A program made the position numbers and the translations under genes. The notes below the pieces were generated by a model. The model ran no database searches, was not told the DNA's origin, and saw only the letters and a list, made by a program, of their open reading frames with translations. Shown here one piece after another: positions 10,316-21,095 of a DNA stretch of 64,000 nucleotides. Source of the DNA: Sulfobacillus acidophilus DSM 10332 (GTDB taxonomy: Bacteria; Bacillota; Sulfobacillia; Sulfobacillales; Sulfobacillaceae). The DNA lies in NCBI GenBank assembly GCA_000237975.1, contig CP003179.1, forward strand, positions 310,001 to 374,000. The letters are read 5' to 3'. Numbering within the stretch: position 1 is the stretch's first letter; each line of letters opens with the position of its first letter.

Positions 10316-10786
10316 ATGCCAAGGCGTGGACCAGTTGCGCCGCGGGACGTCGAGCCCGATGCCGTGTATCATAGCCCGCTCGTGGCTAAATTCATCAATA
10401 AAGTCATGATGAGTGGTAAAAAGAGTTTGGCCGAGCGTATCGTCTATGAAGCATTCGATATTGTGGCCGAAAAAACCGGTAAAGATGCGCTGGAAGTGTT
10501 TGAAACCGCGGTAAAAAATGCAACGCCTTTATTGGAGGTGCGACCGCGGCGGGTAGGGGGAGCGACCTACCAGGTGCCAATGGAAGTGCGGGCCGATCGC
10601 CGCACATCGTTAGCTTTGCGGTGGCTCGTGCAGTATGCCCGTATGCGCCACGAACGATCGATGCAAGAGCGTTTGGCCAATGAGTTGATCGATGCGTCCC
10701 AAAATGCCGGCGGAGCGGTCAAGAAGCGCGATGAAACCCATCGTATGGCCGAGGCCAACAAGGCATTTGCGCATTATCGCTGGTAA
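10316..10786 (+). CDS. rpsG: 30S ribosomal protein S7
   Basis: 156 residues. S7 nucleates assembly of the 30S head and contacts the exit-site tRNA. It shows the standard start [15 protein letters not shown], the [16 protein letters not shown] helix, the [14 protein letters not shown] beta-hairpin and the C-terminal [21 protein letters not shown]. The ATG is preceded by AAAGGGGGAAGA. It lies 12 bases downstream of rpsL and 37 bases upstream of fusA in the str operon. Confidence 0.97.
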   Translation: MPRRGPVAPRDVEPDAVYHSPLVAKFINKVMMSGKKSLAERIVYEAFDIVAEKTGKDALEVFETAVKNATPLLEVRPRRVGGATYQVPMEVRADRRTSLALRWLVQYARMRHERSMQERLANELIDASQNAGGAVKKRDETHRMAEANKAFAHYRW

Positions 10787-10823
10787 GCAGGAGAGCGATT
10801 GAGGAAGGAGTTCGCCGATTCTC

Positions 10824-12899
10824 ATGGCCCGTCAATTTAGTCTCGAACGGACCCGCAACATCGGAATCATGGCCCACATCGACGCCGGTAAAACCACCAC
10901 CACGGAACGTATTTTGTTCTACACGGGGCGGGTGCATAAGCTCGGTGAGGTGCATGAAGGCACTGCCACGATGGACTGGATGGTCCAGGAGCAGGAGCGC
11001 GGGATTACGATCACGTCGGCGGCCACCACGGCGCAATGGCGCGGACACCGTATCAACATTATTGACACGCCCGGCCACGTGGACTTTACGGTTGAGGTAG
11101 AGCGCTCGCTTCGGGTACTTGACGGAGCGATTGCCGTGTTTGATGCCAAAGGTGGTGTCGAGCCTCAGTCGGAAACCGTGTGGCGGCAAGCGGACAAATA
11201 CGGCGTGCCGCGTATTGCCTACATCAATAAGATGGACATCGTCGGCGCGGATTTTGCGATGTGCGTGGACCAAATCCGTACGCGCCTAGGGGCAAACCCG
11301 GTGGCCATCCAATGGCCGGTGGGTGCGGAAGACACGTTTCGCGGAATCGTAGATTTGGTACGCATGGAAGCGTACTTCTATTTAGATGATCTGGGAACGC
11401 GCGGAGAATACGAGCCGATTCCGGAAGAGTTGGTCGATGTGTGCAACGAGCGGCGGCAATTATTGCTGGAAGCGTGTGCGGATGTCGACGATGCGCTGAT
11501 GGAGAAGTACTTGGACGGCGAAGAGCTGACCACCGAAGAAATCCGCCAAGCCCTCCGGAAAGGAACTCTTTCGGGCCAGTTGGTGCCGGTTCTTTGCGGT
11601 TCGTCTTACCGTAACAAAGGGGTTCAACCCCTCTTGGATGCCGTGGTGGACTATTTGCCTTCGCCGTTGGACATCGGGGCAACGCGCGGAACCGACCCGA
11701 ACACGGGTGAGGAGATTTATCGGGAAGTCTCGGATGACGCGCCGTTTTCGGCGTTGGCGTTTAAAATCATGACGGATCCGTTCGTCGGGAAGCTCGCGTT
11801 CTTCCGGGTGTACTCAGGCACTCTGAGTTCCGGTTCTTATGTGTATAACGTGACCAAGGGCCGGCGGGAGCGGATCGGTCGGGTGCTGCAAATGCATGCC
11901 AACCACCGGGAAGAAATCGATACGGTCTACACCGGGGACATAGCCGCCGCGGTCGGCCTGAAAGACACCGGCACCGGTGACACGCTGGCCGACGAAAGCC
12001 ACCCCATTCTGCTCGAATCGATGGTGTTCCCGGAGCCCGTCATTTCGGTCGCGATTGAACCCAAAACCAAAGCGGACCAAGATAAAATGGGGACCGCATT
12101 GGCGAAGTTGGCCGAAGAGGACCCCACGTTTCGGATGTACACCGATCAGGAAACCGGTCAAACCATTATTGCCGGGATGGGCGAGTTGCATCTCGAAATC
12201 ATTGTCGACCGGTTACTGCGCGAATTTAAGGTGCAGGCCAATGTCGGGAAGCCTCAGGTCGCTTACAAAGAAACCATTCGGAAGCAGGTTGAAGCCGAAG
12301 GGAAGTTCATTCGCCAAAGTGGAGGCCGTGGGCAGTACGGGCACGTGTGGTTGCGCCTGGAACCGCTCGAACCGGGGCAGGGCTTCGAGTTTGTCAACAA
12401 AATTGTGGGTGGTGTCGTGCCGAAGGAGTACATTCCGGCGGTCGAAGCGGGAGTCAAGGAAGCGATGCAAAGCGGCGTTTTGGCCGGGTATCCCACGATT
12501 GACGTCCGTGCCACCCTCTTCGACGGGTCCTTCCATGAAGTCGACTCCAGTGAAATGGCGTTCAAAATCGCCGCTTCCATGGGGTTCAAAGAAGGGGCCC
12601 GCAAGGCCGACCCGGTGCTGCTGGAGCCGATTATGGCGGTCGAGGTGGTGGTCCCCGAAGAGTACATGGGGGACATCATCGGCGACCTGAATGCCCGGCG
12701 CGGCCGCATTGAGGGAATGGATCCGCGCCCCGGCGGAGTCCAAGCGATTCGCGGCTTTGTGCCGCTGGCCGAAATGTTCGGCTACGCTACCGATCTGCGT
12801 TCCAAGACGCAGGGCCGGGGCACTTACACGATGCAGTTTTCGCACTATGAAGAGGCACCGCGACACATCACCGAGCAGGTTATCAAAGCCAAGCGGTAA
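10824..12899 (+). CDS. fusA: Elongation factor G
   Basis: 691 residues. The GTPase drives translocation of tRNA and mRNA after peptide transfer. The G motifs are all present: [15 protein letters not shown] (P-loop), RGITITSA (switch I), [12 protein letters not shown] and GSSYRNKG. The protein contains the usual domain II-V segments, including [15 protein letters not shown] and the C-terminal [17 protein letters not shown] loop. The ribosome-binding site is AGGAAGGAG, with rather long spacing (about 13 bases) to the ATG. It precedes tuf by 29 bases. Confidence 0.97.
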   Translation: MARQFSLERTRNIGIMAHIDAGKTTTTERILFYTGRVHKLGEVHEGTATMDWMVQEQERGITITSAATTAQWRGHRINIIDTPGHVDFTVEVERSLRVLDGAIAVFDAKGGVEPQSETVWRQADKYGVPRIAYINKMDIVGADFAMCVDQIRTRLGANPVAIQWPVGAEDTFRGIVDLVRMEAYFYLDDLGTRGEYEPIPEELVDVCNERRQLLLEACADVDDALMEKYLDGEELTTEEIRQALRKGTLSGQLVPVLCGSSYRNKGVQPLLDAVVDYLPSPLDIGATRGTDPNTGEEIYREVSDDAPFSALAFKIMTDPFVGKLAFFRVYSGTLSSGSYVYNVTKGRRERIGRVLQMHANHREEIDTVYTGDIAAAVGLKDTGTGDTLADESHPILLESMVFPEPVISVAIEPKTKADQDKMGTALAKLAEEDPTFRMYTDQETGQTIIAGMGELHLEIIVDRLLREFKVQANVGKPQVAYKETIRKQVEAEGKFIRQSGGRGQYGHVWLRLEPLEPGQGFEFVNKIVGGVVPKEYIPAVEAGVKEAMQSGVLAGYPTIDVRATLFDGSFHEVDSSEMAFKIAASMGFKEGARKADPVLLEPIMAVEVVVPEEYMGDIIGDLNARRGRIEGMDPRPGGVQAIRGFVPLAEMFGYATDLRSKTQGRGTYTMQFSHYEEAPRHITEQVIKAKR

Positions 12900-12928
12900 A
12901 AGCCCATTATTCAGGGAGGTAGAAATCG

Positions 12929-14131
12929 ATGGCGAAGAAGAAATACGAGCGCACCAAGCCTCACGTAAACGTAGGAACCATTGGACACGTTGACCATGGG
13001 AAAACCACCCTTACGGCGGCGATTACCCGTGTGTTGTCGACCCAAGGGAAGGCGGAGTTCACCGCTTACGACCAGATTGACAAGGCGCCGGAAGAGCGTG
13101 AGCGTGGGATTACCATCGCGACGGCCCACGTCGAGTACGAAACCGACAAGCGGCACTATGCTCACGTCGACTGCCCGGGGCACGCGGACTACGTGAAAAA
13201 CATGATTACCGGGGCGGCCCAAATGGACGGTGCCATCTTGGTCGTATCGGCGGCCGACGGCCCGATGCCGCAGACACGGGAGCACATTTTGTTGGCCCGG
13301 CAGGTTGGCGTGCCGAACATCGTCGTGTTCCTGAACAAAGCCGACATGGTGGATGACCCGGAGTTAATGGAACTGGTCGAAATTGAAGTGCGCGACCTCT
13401 TATCCAGCTACGAATTCCCGGGTGACGAAATTCCGGTGGTCGCCGGATCCGCGCTTAAGGCTTTGGAATGCGGATGTGGCCGTCGCGACTGTGAATGGTG
13501 TGGCAAAATCTGGCAATTGATGGACGCGGTGGACGACTACATTCCGACCCCCACGCGGGACACCGACAAACCCTTCTTGATGCCGGTTGAAGACACGCAC
13601 TCGATCACCGGTCGTGGCACCGTGGTGACCGGTCGTGTGGAGCGTGGTCAAATCAAGGTTGGCGAGGAAGTCGAGATCGTCGGGTTGACCGACACCGCCA
13701 AGAAGACGGTGGTAACCGGGGTCGAAATGTTCCGTAAGACCTTGGACGTCGCCGTGGCCGGAGACAACATCGGTTGCTTGCTGCGTGGTGTGGACAAAGA
13801 AGAGGTCGAGCGGGGGCAGGTTTTGGCCAAGCCCGGTTCGATTAAGCCGCACACCAAGTACAGCGCCGAGGTGTACGTGTTAACCAAAGAAGAAGGTGGG
13901 CGGCACACCCCGTTTTTCAACGGTTACCGGCCCCAGTTCTACTTCCGGACCACGGACGTAACCGGCGTGGTGCAGTTACCCGAGGGCGTGGAAATGGTCA
14001 TGCCGGGTGACAACATTCGGATGGACGTGGAATTGATTGCGCCGATCGCCATGGAAGAAGGACTGCGGTTCGCGATTCGTGAAGGTGGGCGGACGGTCGG
14101 TGCCGGCGTTGTGACGGCGATTAAGGAGTAA
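12929..14131 (+). CDS. tuf: Elongation factor Tu with a cysteine-rich insertion
   Basis: 400 residues, a few longer than typical Bacillus EF-Tu. It delivers aminoacyl-tRNA to the ribosome. The G motifs [36 protein letters not shown] and SALKAL are intact. Just after SALKALE lies [12 protein letters not shown] (residues 181-192), which gives four cysteines in a C-x-C-x4-C-x2-C array that could bind zinc. Typical EF-Tu has no cysteines here, although Thermus carries an unrelated insertion at the same place. Domain II ([13 protein letters not shown]) and domain III ([19 protein letters not shown]) are standard. The ATG follows AGGGAGGTAG. Confidence 0.97.
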   Translation: MAKKKYERTKPHVNVGTIGHVDHGKTTLTAAITRVLSTQGKAEFTAYDQIDKAPEERERGITIATAHVEYETDKRHYAHVDCPGHADYVKNMITGAAQMDGAILVVSAADGPMPQTREHILLARQVGVPNIVVFLNKADMVDDPELMELVEIEVRDLLSSYEFPGDEIPVVAGSALKALECGCGRRDCEWCGKIWQLMDAVDDYIPTPTRDTDKPFLMPVEDTHSITGRGTVVTGRVERGQIKVGEEVEIVGLTDTAKKTVVTGVEMFRKTLDVAVAGDNIGCLLRGVDKEEVERGQVLAKPGSIKPHTKYSAEVYVLTKEEGGRHTPFFNGYRPQFYFRTTDVTGVVQLPEGVEMVMPGDNIRMDVELIAPIAMEEGLRFAIREGGRTVGAGVVTAIKE

Positions 14132-14147
14132 GGTAGGGGGAAGCCAC

Positions 14148-14456
14148 GTGGCCCAACAAAAGATTCGCATACGACTGAAGGCGTACGATCATGAGGTGCT
14201 CGACCAGTCGGCGGTTCGGATCGTGGAGACGGCGAGGCGCAACGGCGCCTCCGTCTCCGGGCCCATACCGTTGCCTACCGAAAAGAGGATCTACACCATT
14301 TTGACCGCGCCGAACGGTGAAAAGGACATTCGGGAGCAATTTGAGCGGCGGGTGCATAAGCGATTGATCGACATCATGGACCCGAGCCAAAAAACCGTCA
14401 ATGCGCTAATGCGCCTGGATCTCCCGGCTGGAGTGGACATCGAGATCAAGCTTTAG
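14148..14456 (+). CDS. rpsJ: 30S ribosomal protein S10
   Basis: 102 residues, the usual size, and first gene of the S10 array. S10 sits in the 30S head and also acts with NusB in antitermination. It has [18 protein letters not shown], the [16 protein letters not shown] loop and the [15 protein letters not shown] segment. The GTG start follows TAGGGGGAAG. The gene is only 16 bases after tuf with no promoter visible between them, so the str and S10 gene sets are probably co-transcribed. Confidence 0.97.
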   Translation: MAQQKIRIRLKAYDHEVLDQSAVRIVETARRNGASVSGPIPLPTEKRIYTILTAPNGEKDIREQFERRVHKRLIDIMDPSQKTVNALMRLDLPAGVDIEIKL

Positions 14457-14469
14457 GCAGGGGGACGTT

Positions 14470-15120
14470 ATGAAGGGAATTATGGGGATTAAGCTGGGGA
14501 TGACTCAGGTGTTTGACGAAGAAGGGCGCGCCGTGCCTGTAACCGTCATCCACGCCGAGCCGAACCAGGTGTTGCGCGTCCGTACCCCGGAAAGCGATGG
14601 CTACGAGGCGGTCCAACTGGGCGTCGGCGCCATCAAGGAACGGAAGGTTGCGCACCAGCAGCGGAAGGACTTCGCCCAACGCGGACTCCAACCGGTTCGG
14701 TTTGTACGGGAATTCCGGTTGCCGGGGGCGACGGAGCTGACGCCCGGCAGTTGGCTAAAGGTGGATGAGGCGTTTCAACCCGGCGACGTGGTGGACGTCA
14801 TCGGCACCAGCAAAGGGAAAGGGTTTGCCGGCGCCATTAAACGATGGGGGTTCCATCGCGGACCGATGAGCCACGGGTCGAAATATCACCGGCGGGTTGG
14901 GTCCTTGGGACCTCGGACTTCCGGAGGTGGGGGCCGGGTTCATCCCGGTCGGCGCATGCCGGGTCGGAAAGGGCACGCGCGGGTGACGGTGCTCAACTTG
15001 AAAGTGGTACGCGTAGACGGCGACCGGAATCTTCTACTGGTACGCGGCGCCGTGCCGGGCCCCAAGGGCTCCTTGGTCATGGTGCGGGAAGCCGTCCGCA
15101 GCCGGAAAGGAGCCGTCTGA
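14470..15120 (+). CDS. rplC: 50S ribosomal protein L3
   Basis: 216 residues. L3 is a primary 23S rRNA binder near the peptidyl-transferase centre. It begins KGIMGIKLGMTQVF and contains GTSKGKGFAGAIKRWGFHRGPMSHGSK and the GRRMPGRKGHARVTVLNLKVV extension, which are family hallmarks. The ATG follows CAGGGGGACG. Its TGA stop overlaps the rplD ATG (TGATG), a sign of coupled translation. Confidence 0.97.
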   Translation: MKGIMGIKLGMTQVFDEEGRAVPVTVIHAEPNQVLRVRTPESDGYEAVQLGVGAIKERKVAHQQRKDFAQRGLQPVRFVREFRLPGATELTPGSWLKVDEAFQPGDVVDVIGTSKGKGFAGAIKRWGFHRGPMSHGSKYHRRVGSLGPRTSGGGGRVHPGRRMPGRKGHARVTVLNLKVVRVDGDRNLLLVRGAVPGPKGSLVMVREAVRSRKGAV

Positions 15121-15746
15121 TGCCAAACGTAAACGTCTATAACTTGGCCGGCGAAGTGGTCGGACAAATGGAGTTGTCGGATGCGGTATTCAGCGTGCCG
15201 GCTAATCCTGCGCTACTGCACCAGGTTATCGTGGCGTATGAAGCGAACCGGCGAGCCGGCACCGCGGCGACGAAAACTCGGGCCAATGTCCGCGGGGGTG
15301 GCCGCAAACCGTGGCGGCAAAAAGGCACCGGCCGGGCACGGGCGGGTAGCACACGGGCACCGCACTGGCGGCACGGTGGGGTGGTATTTGGACCGCACCC
15401 CCGCGACTACAGCGTGCGAGTGCCTCAAAAAATGCGGCAAGCCGCTATCCGGCAGGCACTATCCGAAAAGCTGCGCGCCCAGGAGCTCATCGTAGTCGAC
15501 AGTCTCGCCTTGGACCAGGCGAACACCAAACAGTTGGTGGGCGCACTGGATCGCCTGAATCTCGGCCGTAACGTGATGTTTATTACGCGCGAGCCGATCG
15601 AGACCTTGAAGCTGTCGGCCCGTAACATCAAAGACATTCACGCCACCACCACCCAAAGTCTTGATGCCTATAGCCTCTTACGGTATCACCGTGTGGTGCT
15701 GGACAAAAACGCGGTGGAGGCTGTCGAGGGGGTGTTTGGCTCATGA
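15120..15746 (+). CDS. rplD: 50S ribosomal protein L4
   Basis: 208 residues. L4 reaches into the peptide exit tunnel, and in some bacteria represses the S10 operon. The start at 15120 is chosen because [21 protein letters not shown] is the normal N-terminus and the ATG overlaps the rplC stop. An upstream in-frame extension to 14844 is only the other frame of rplC. The tunnel loop ([21 protein letters not shown]) is intact. It ends with an ATGA overlap with rplW. Confidence 0.96.
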   Translation: MPNVNVYNLAGEVVGQMELSDAVFSVPANPALLHQVIVAYEANRRAGTAATKTRANVRGGGRKPWRQKGTGRARAGSTRAPHWRHGGVVFGPHPRDYSVRVPQKMRQAAIRQALSEKLRAQELIVVDSLALDQANTKQLVGALDRLNLGRNVMFITREPIETLKLSARNIKDIHATTTQSLDAYSLLRYHRVVLDKNAVEAVEGVFGS

Positions 15747-16027
15747 GTCCTTATGATGTCATCTTGCGCCCGATTATTACCGAAGCGAGTACCGACGCGA
15801 TGGAGTTGAACAAGTATACGTTTGAGGTGGATCGTCGGGCGAACAAAATTCAAATTCGCCGGGCGGTAGAAGAAATCTTTAAGGTACATGTAGTCAAAGT
15901 CAACACCACCTGGGTGCGGGGAAAGACCAAACGACGGGGAATGAATGTCGGCCGCACGCCGGACCGCAAGAAAGCGATTGTGACGCTCGCTCCGGGCGAA
16001 AGCATTGAGTTATTCGAAGGCGTTTAG
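15743..16027 (+). CDS. rplW: 50S ribosomal protein L23
   Basis: 94 residues. L23 lies at the tunnel exit and docks trigger factor and the signal recognition particle. It shows the family start [17 protein letters not shown], then [22 protein letters not shown] and the [10 protein letters not shown] segment. The ATG at 15743 overlaps the rplD stop by 4 bases. Confidence 0.96.
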   Translation: MSPYDVILRPIITEASTDAMELNKYTFEVDRRANKIQIRRAVEEIFKVHVVKVNTTWVRGKTKRRGMNVGRTPDRKKAIVTLAPGESIELFEGV

Positions 16028-16042
16028 AAAAGGAGGGGGATT

Positions 16043-16870
16043 ATGGGCGTACGTAAACTAAAGCCGACCTCTCCTGGAGTGCGGCACATGACCGTGGCGA
16101 CCTTTGAGGAGATCACCAAGAAGGCTCCGGAAAAGGCGCTTACGGTCGGGTGGCACCGGAAGGCCGGTCGTAACCACCACGGCCACATCACCGTACGGCA
16201 CCGAGGCGGCGGCACCAAGCGCCGATACCGGATTATCGACTTTAAGCGGCGGAAGCAAAATATTCCGGCGGTGGTCGAGGCCATCGAATACGATCCGTTT
16301 CGCACCGCACGGATTGCGCTATTAAAATACGAGGATGGGGAAAAGGCCTACATTCTGGCCCCGCTCGGTCTCAAAGTGGGGGACACGGTCATGGCCGGTC
16401 CGCAGGCGGATATCAAGCCCGGTAATGCGTTGGCGTTGGCGGACATTCCCGTCGGTACCATCGTGCATGCCGTGGAATTATATCCCGGTCGCGGCGCCCA
16501 ATTGGCCCGGTCGGCTGGCACGTCCGCGCAACTGGCGGCCAAAGAAGGCAAGTATGCCTTGCTGCGTCTGCCGTCCGGCGAATTGCGGCGGGTACCGGTG
16601 CAATGCATGGCCACGATAGGACAGGTCGGCAATGTGGAACACGAGAATATCACCATCGGTAAAGCCGGTCGGAGTCGATGGCTCGGTCGGCGGCCCACAG
16701 TGCGTGGGGTGGTAATGAACCCGGTTGATCACCCTCACGGGGGTGGTGAAGGGAAAGCGCCTATCGGGCGCAAGCACCCGGTGACGCCGTGGGGGAAACC
16801 GGCCCTCGGGAAAAAGACGCGTAAGCGCCACAAGCCGTCCGATCGGTTGATCGTGCGACGTAGGAAGTAG
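16043..16870 (+). CDS. rplB: 50S ribosomal protein L2
   Basis: 275 residues. L2 is essential for subunit joining and for shaping the peptidyl-transferase centre. It begins [18 protein letters not shown] and contains [22 protein letters not shown]. The C-terminal [21 protein letters not shown], with the conserved histidine of the family, is intact. The ATG follows AAAAGGAGGGGG. It is followed 10 bases later by rpsS. Confidence 0.97.
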   Translation: MGVRKLKPTSPGVRHMTVATFEEITKKAPEKALTVGWHRKAGRNHHGHITVRHRGGGTKRRYRIIDFKRRKQNIPAVVEAIEYDPFRTARIALLKYEDGEKAYILAPLGLKVGDTVMAGPQADIKPGNALALADIPVGTIVHAVELYPGRGAQLARSAGTSAQLAAKEGKYALLRLPSGELRRVPVQCMATIGQVGNVEHENITIGKAGRSRWLGRRPTVRGVVMNPVDHPHGGGEGKAPIGRKHPVTPWGKPALGKKTRKRHKPSDRLIVRRRK

Positions 16871-16880
16871 GAGGCCAATC

Positions 16881-17165
16881 ATGGGACGTTCGATAAAGAA
16901 AGGTCCGTACGTTGAGGCCAGCCTCTTGAAAAAGATCCAAGAGCAAAATGCCCGCAACGAGAAGCGCGTGGTAAAAACATGGTCTCGCGCCTCAACGATT
17001 GTGCCTGACATGGTGGGACACACCATTGCCGTGCATGACGGACGTCGGCATGTGCCGATTTACATTAGTGAAGAAATGGTAGGCCATAAGCTGGGCGAGT
17101 TTGCCCCCACCCGTACCTTTAAAGGGCACGCGGACAAAAGCGAGCGGTCTACCGGCATGCGATAG
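16881..17165 (+). CDS. rpsS: 30S ribosomal protein S19
   Basis: 94 residues. S19 pairs with S13 in the 30S head and contacts the A-site tRNA and the bridge to the large subunit. It has [19 protein letters not shown], then the [31 protein letters not shown] core and [12 protein letters not shown]. The ribosome-binding site is TAGGAGGCC. It lies 11 bases before rplV. Confidence 0.97.
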   Translation: MGRSIKKGPYVEASLLKKIQEQNARNEKRVVKTWSRASTIVPDMVGHTIAVHDGRRHVPIYISEEMVGHKLGEFAPTRTFKGHADKSERSTGMR

Positions 17166-17176
17166 GGGGGCGCCAC

Positions 17177-17536
17177 ATGGCGATGGAAGAAGTTGCGGAA
17201 GCGCGCGCCCATGTGCGTCACGTGCGCATCGCGCCGCGGAAGGTGCGAATTGTGGTGAATTTGATTCGGGGCAAAGATCTGCGGGATGCACAAGCCATTT
17301 TACGCCATACGCCCAAACGGGCGTCACGCATCGTGGCGAAATTGTTGCAAAGTGCGGCCGCCAACGCCCAACACAATCATGACCTAGACCCGCGGGACTT
17401 GTATGTGCATGCGATTTGGGTTGATGGTGGACCGATTCTGAAGCGGATTCATCCCCGTAGCCGTGGGCAGGCCTTTCCGATTATGAAACGGACGAGTCAT
17501 ATTTCTGTGGTGCTGCGGCCGCGGCATTCACGCTAG
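17177..17536 (+). CDS. rplV: 50S ribosomal protein L22
   Basis: 119 residues. L22 contributes a long hairpin to the exit tunnel, at the site of macrolide-related contacts. It shows [21 protein letters not shown], an [11 protein letters not shown] segment and the C-terminal [16 protein letters not shown] hairpin arm followed by [10 protein letters not shown]. The ATG follows AGGGGGGCGCC. It is the expected neighbour between rpsS and rpsC. Confidence 0.97.
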   Translation: MAMEEVAEARAHVRHVRIAPRKVRIVVNLIRGKDLRDAQAILRHTPKRASRIVAKLLQSAAANAQHNHDLDPRDLYVHAIWVDGGPILKRIHPRSRGQAFPIMKRTSHISVVLRPRHSR

Positions 17537-17546
17537 GGGGGACACA

Positions 17547-18215
17547 ATGGGTCAAAAGGTACATCCCAAAGGCCTCCGGCTCGGGATTATTCGGGGCTGG
17601 GACTCGCGCTGGTATAGCGTGCCGAAAGAGACGCCCGGGCTTTTGCAGGAGGATCAAAAAATCCGGCGGTATGTCAAAAAGCGGCATTACAATGCCGGAG
17701 TGTCGCGCGTAGAAATCGAGCGTACCGCCAACAAGTTGAAGGTGACCGTGCATACCGGAAAACCCGGCATGGTGATCGGTAAGGGCGGCGCCGGGGTGGA
17801 GCAGTTGAAAAAAGAGCTGGAAACCCTCACCGGAAAGCCTATCAACCTCAACATCGTCGAAGTGAAAAATCCGGAAGTGGACGCGCAATTAGTCGCGGAG
17901 TCGGTGGCCAGTCAGCTCGAAAAACGGATCGCGTTTAAACGGGCGATGAAGCAAGCGGTGCAACGGGCGATGCGGCAAGGCGCCAAGGGCATCAAAGTGA
18001 TGGTCAGCGGCCGGCTCGGCGGGGCCGAAATTGCTCGCCGGGAGTGGACATGGGAAGGTTCCATTCCGCTTCACACATTGCGGGCGGACATTGACTACGG
18101 CTTTGCCGAGGCACACACCACGTATGGCGTGATTGGGGTCAAAGTGTGGGTTTATAAGGGTCAAATATTGCCTGGGGCGCGGCGGCGCCCGGTTGCGGCA
18201 GAAGGAGGGCGCTAA
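17547..18215 (+). CDS. rpsC: 30S ribosomal protein S3
   Basis: 222 residues. S3 forms part of the mRNA entry channel. The N-terminus [20 protein letters not shown], the KH-domain GxxG loop in [18 protein letters not shown] and the C-terminal [25 protein letters not shown] are all standard. The last residues ([11 protein letters not shown]) form a short basic tail. The ribosome-binding site is TAGGGGGGAC. rplP follows after 2 bases. Confidence 0.97.
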   Translation: MGQKVHPKGLRLGIIRGWDSRWYSVPKETPGLLQEDQKIRRYVKKRHYNAGVSRVEIERTANKLKVTVHTGKPGMVIGKGGAGVEQLKKELETLTGKPINLNIVEVKNPEVDAQLVAESVASQLEKRIAFKRAMKQAVQRAMRQGAKGIKVMVSGRLGGAEIARREWTWEGSIPLHTLRADIDYGFAEAHTTYGVIGVKVWVYKGQILPGARRRPVAAEGGR

Positions 18216-18217
18216 CC

Positions 18218-18652
18218 ATGATGCAGCCCAAGCGCACCAAATACCGAAAGCAACACCGGGGACGCCTGAAAGGGCGGGCCCATCGGGGCAACAAGCTGGC
18301 GTTTGGGGAATACGGGCTTCAGGCTTTGGAGCCGGCATGGATTACCGACCGGCAAATTGAGGCGGCCCGTGTGGCGCTAACCCGGTACATCCGGCGAGGC
18401 GGGAAGGTGTGGATCACCATTTTTCCCGACAAGCCGATTACCAAGAAGCCGGCGGAAACCCGTATGGGTTCAGGAAAAGGGAATGTGGAGTTTTGGGTCG
18501 CGGTGGTTAAACCCGATCGGATTTTGTTCGAGCTCGCCGGCGTACCGGAAGAGGTCGCCCGTGAGGCCATGCGGCTGGCCGCTCACAAACTCCCCATCCG
18601 CACGCGCTTTGTAAAGCGGGAAGAGCTAGGAGAGAATGCGCATGAAGCCTAA
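18218..18652 (+). CDS. rplP: 50S ribosomal protein L16
   Basis: 144 residues. L16 helps position tRNA in the A site and organises the peptidyl-transferase region. It starts [16 protein letters not shown], where the first ATG corresponds to the usual Met-Leu-x-Pro start. It has the [26 protein letters not shown] and [21 protein letters not shown] signatures. AGAAGGAGGGCG inside the end of rpsC is its ribosome-binding site. Its 3' end overlaps the start of rpmC by about 11 bases. Confidence 0.97.
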   Translation: MMQPKRTKYRKQHRGRLKGRAHRGNKLAFGEYGLQALEPAWITDRQIEAARVALTRYIRRGGKVWITIFPDKPITKKPAETRMGSGKGNVEFWVAVVKPDRILFELAGVPEEVAREAMRLAAHKLPIRTRFVKREELGENAHEA

Positions 18653-18845
18653 AGAACTCAGAGAGTTTAGCGACGATGAATTGAAGGCGCAGCTAAAGAA
18701 CTTAAAAGAACAGCTGTTTCATCTTCGGTTCCAACTCGCGACGGCGCAGTTGGAGAACCCCATGCGCATCCGCCAAGTGAAAAAGGACATCGCGCGAGTT
18801 CACACCATCTTGCGCGAACGGGAATTGAAACAGGGTGCGAGATAG
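18642..18845 (+). CDS. rpmC: 50S ribosomal protein L29
   Basis: 67 residues, two long helices, sitting by L23 at the tunnel exit. [33 protein letters not shown] is typical of the family (split here only for reference). Two in-frame ATGs exist, at 18636 and 18642. The second is chosen because GGAG at 18629-18632 is 9 bases from it but only 3 from the first. The gene overlaps rplP and precedes rpsQ. Confidence 0.93.
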   Translation: MKPKELREFSDDELKAQLKNLKEQLFHLRFQLATAQLENPMRIRQVKKDIARVHTILRERELKQGAR

Positions 18846-18855
18846 GGGGGAAAGC

Positions 18856-19119
18856 ATGGCAGAGGTTCAAAGCAAGCGCAAGGTCCGGGAAGGCGTCGTG
18901 GTGAGCGATAAAATGAACAAAACCGTCGTAGTCGCCGTCGAGTCTTTGGTACCCCACCCGATATACGGGCGTCGGATTCGGCGTACCAAGCGGTACAAAG
19001 CGCATGACGAACAAAATCAATGTCGCGTCGGCGACCGGGTCCGGATTGAAGAGACACGCCCTCTCTCGAAAACCAAGCGCTGGCGTGTGGTCGAAATTCT
19101 CAGCCATCAGGTGGATTAA
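18856..19119 (+). CDS. rpsQ: 30S ribosomal protein S17
   Basis: 87 residues. S17 is an early-assembling OB-fold protein of the 30S body. It shows [41 protein letters not shown] and [18 protein letters not shown]. An upstream in-frame extension to 18835 is rejected, because ATAGGGGGGAAAG directly precedes the ATG at 18856. It is followed by a 39-base gap before rplN. Confidence 0.96.
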   Translation: MAEVQSKRKVREGVVVSDKMNKTVVVAVESLVPHPIYGRRIRRTKRYKAHDEQNQCRVGDRVRIEETRPLSKTKRWRVVEILSHQVD

Positions 19120-19158
19120 CCCAGTCGAGCGACAGGGTTTAGAAAGGAGGCGTCAGCT

Positions 19159-19530
19159 ATGATTCAACCGCAAACGCGCCTACAAGTCGCCGACAACACG
19201 GGAGCCAAAGAACTCATGTGCATTCGGGTTTTAGGCGGTTCCTACCGGAAGTACGGAAATATCGGCGATGTCATCGTGGCATCGGTGAAGTCGGCCGCTC
19301 CCGGGGGAATGGTCAAAAAGGGCGATGTGGTGAAAGCGGTAATCGTCCGCACCAAGTCGGGTATGCGGCGGTCGGACGGATCGTATATCCGGTTTGACGA
19401 AAATGCGGCGGTTATTCTTCGCGGCGATGAAAAAGAACCGCGCGGCACCCGTATCTTCGGACCTGTCGCCCGTGAATTGCGTGAGCGCGACTTCATGAAA
19501 ATTATCTCCCTTGCGCCGGAAGTGCTGTAG
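19159..19530 (+). CDS. rplN: 50S ribosomal protein L14
   Basis: 123 residues, the standard length (122-123). L14 forms an inter-subunit bridge and is where the silencing factor RsfS binds. It begins [27 protein letters not shown] and contains [15 protein letters not shown] and [42 protein letters not shown] precedes the ATG. Confidence 0.97.
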   Translation: MIQPQTRLQVADNTGAKELMCIRVLGGSYRKYGNIGDVIVASVKSAAPGGMVKKGDVVKAVIVRTKSGMRRSDGSYIRFDENAAVILRGDEKEPRGTRIFGPVARELRERDFMKIISLAPEVL

Positions 19531-19559
19531 AGGGAACAACGGAGAAAGGAGGCGCGGCC

Positions 19560-19871
19560 GTGCACGTCAAAAAGGGCGACCTGGTAAAAATCCTCGCCGG
19601 ACGCGATAAAGGCAAGCAAGGACATATTATCCGCGCGATTCCCAAAGAAAATCGGGTCGTCGTGGAGAAAGTCAACCTAGTGAAGCGGCACCAGCGACCC
19701 TCGCCGGCATATCCGGAAGGGGGGATCATCACGAAAGAGGCTCCGATTCATGTGTCAAATGTGATGATCATCTGCTCGTCATGCAAAAAGCCCACCCGGA
19801 TTGCGCATAAATTCTTGGACAACGGCAAAAAGGTGCGTGCGTGTAAGCATTGCGGGGCATCGCTGGATTAA
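19560..19871 (+). CDS. rplX: 50S ribosomal protein L24
   Basis: 103 residues. L24 starts assembly of the large subunit. It has the KOW-type KKGDLVKILAGRDKGKQGHI start, the ENRVVVEKVNLVKRHQRPS loop and EGGIITKEAPIHVSNV. The last third carries CSSCKKPTR and CKHCGASLD, a zinc-ribbon-like pair seen in many Gram-positive L24 proteins. The GTG start is preceded by GAAAGGAGGCGC. Confidence 0.96.
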   Translation: MHVKKGDLVKILAGRDKGKQGHIIRAIPKENRVVVEKVNLVKRHQRPSPAYPEGGIITKEAPIHVSNVMIICSSCKKPTRIAHKFLDNGKKVRACKHCGASLD

Positions 19872-19895
19872 CGGAGGGAAAGGAACAGAGAGACG

Positions 19896-20450
19896 ATGGC
19901 CATTGAGTCGGCGCTAAAGGAGCGGTATGACAAAGATGTTGTGCCTGCCCTGATGGAGCGCTTTCACTACAAGAACCCGCTCGAAGTGCCCAGGTTGGTA
20001 AAGGTCGTAGTGAACATGGGCGTGGGTGACGCGGTCGGCAATCCCAAGGCGTTGGAGGCGGCGGTGGACGATTTGACCCGCATTACCGGACAACGGCCTT
20101 TGGTCACCCGGGCTAAGAAATCGATTGCGTCGTTTAAAATCCGAACGGGAATGCCCATCGGTGCGAAGGTGACCCTGCGCGGTCAACGCATGTACGACTT
20201 TGTCGAAAAGCTATTTTTTATGGCCTTACCGCGGGTGCGTGACTTCCGGGGCGTATCGACCCGGGGATTTGACGGCCGGGGTAACTACACCTTGGGAGTC
20301 AAGGAGCAAATTATTTTTCCGGAAATCGAGTACGACAAGATTGACAAGTTGCGGGGAATGGACATCACGTTAGTGACCAGCGCCAACACCGATGAGGAAG
20401 CGGAAATGTTGCTGCGTCTCTTGGGGATGCCTTTTCAGCAGCACCGGTAG
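19896..20450 (+). CDS. rplE: 50S ribosomal protein L5
   Basis: 184 residues. L5 binds 5S rRNA and contacts the P-site tRNA. It begins with the usual [28 protein letters not shown] and has [41 protein letters not shown] and the [24 protein letters not shown] loop. The ribosome-binding site is GGAGGGAAAGGAAC with long spacing to the ATG. The next gene, rpsN, follows after 21 bases. Confidence 0.97.
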   Translation: MAIESALKERYDKDVVPALMERFHYKNPLEVPRLVKVVVNMGVGDAVGNPKALEAAVDDLTRITGQRPLVTRAKKSIASFKIRTGMPIGAKVTLRGQRMYDFVEKLFFMALPRVRDFRGVSTRGFDGRGNYTLGVKEQIIFPEIEYDKIDKLRGMDITLVTSANTDEEAEMLLRLLGMPFQQHR

Positions 20451-20471
20451 GGCAGACCGAGGAGGGTGATT

Positions 20472-20657
20472 ATGGCCAAAAAGTCATTGATAGCCAAGGC
20501 AAAGCGGACACCAAAATATAAGGTGCGAAAGTACCACCGCTGCCAGTTATGCGGGCGGCCCCACGGGTACATCGGGGATTTTGGTTTGTGCCGGCTGTGT
20601 TTCCGGGAACTTGCCCATCGCGGTGAAATCCCAGGCGTGAAAAAGGCTAGCTGGTAA
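20472..20657 (+). CDS. rpsN: 30S ribosomal protein S14, zinc-binding type
   Basis: 61 residues, the short zinc form (often named rpsZ). It has CQLCG and CRLC, spaced as in the C+ paralogue that binds one zinc ion. [24 protein letters not shown] and the C-terminal [18 protein letters not shown] are standard. The ATG at 20472 is used rather than the in-frame GTG at 20466, because GGAGGGTG lies just upstream of it. Confidence 0.96.
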   Translation: MAKKSLIAKAKRTPKYKVRKYHRCQLCGRPHGYIGDFGLCRLCFRELAHRGEIPGVKKASW

Positions 20658-20678
20658 CCACAAGGAAGGGGGATAGCT

Positions 20679-21071
20679 GTGACAGATCCGATTGCGGATA
20701 TGCTCACGCGCATCCGAAACGCCAACGTCGTGTACCGGGAAACGGTCGATGTGCCGGCATCCCGGATGAAGCGGGCCATAGCCCAAATATTGAAAGAAGA
20801 GGGCTTTATTCGCGACTACGAGTTGGTCGAGGACGGGAAACAAGGCATTATTCGCCTACACTTAAAGTACGGACCCAATCGCGAGCGGGTCATCAGCGGG
20901 CTGAAACGGATAAGCCGTCCCGGTCTGCGTGTGTACGCGGGATATGAGGAATTGCCGCGTGTCCTAGGAGGATTGGGAATTGCCGTGTTGTCCACCTCCA
21001 AGGGCATTATGACGGAAAAGCGGGCGCGGCAAGAGCATATCGGCGGCGAAGTGCTCTGCTACGTGTGGTAG
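20679..21071 (+). CDS. rpsH: 30S ribosomal protein S8
   Basis: 130 residues, the usual size (about 130-132). S8 binds the central domain of 16S rRNA and in many bacteria represses the spc operon. It begins with a GTG start, [27 protein letters not shown], and ends [26 protein letters not shown], both diagnostic. AAGGAAGGGGG precedes the start. Confidence 0.97.
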   Translation: MTDPIADMLTRIRNANVVYRETVDVPASRMKRAIAQILKEEGFIRDYELVEDGKQGIIRLHLKYGPNRERVISGLKRISRPGLRVYAGYEELPRVLGGLGIAVLSTSKGIMTEKRARQEHIGGEVLCYVW

Positions 21072-21095
21072 CCCGGCAAGGGAGGACAATGAAGC

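Noticed and set aside
14844-15119. 92-codon upstream extension of rplD
   Set aside because: It overlaps rplC in another frame; the normal L4 start is at 15120.
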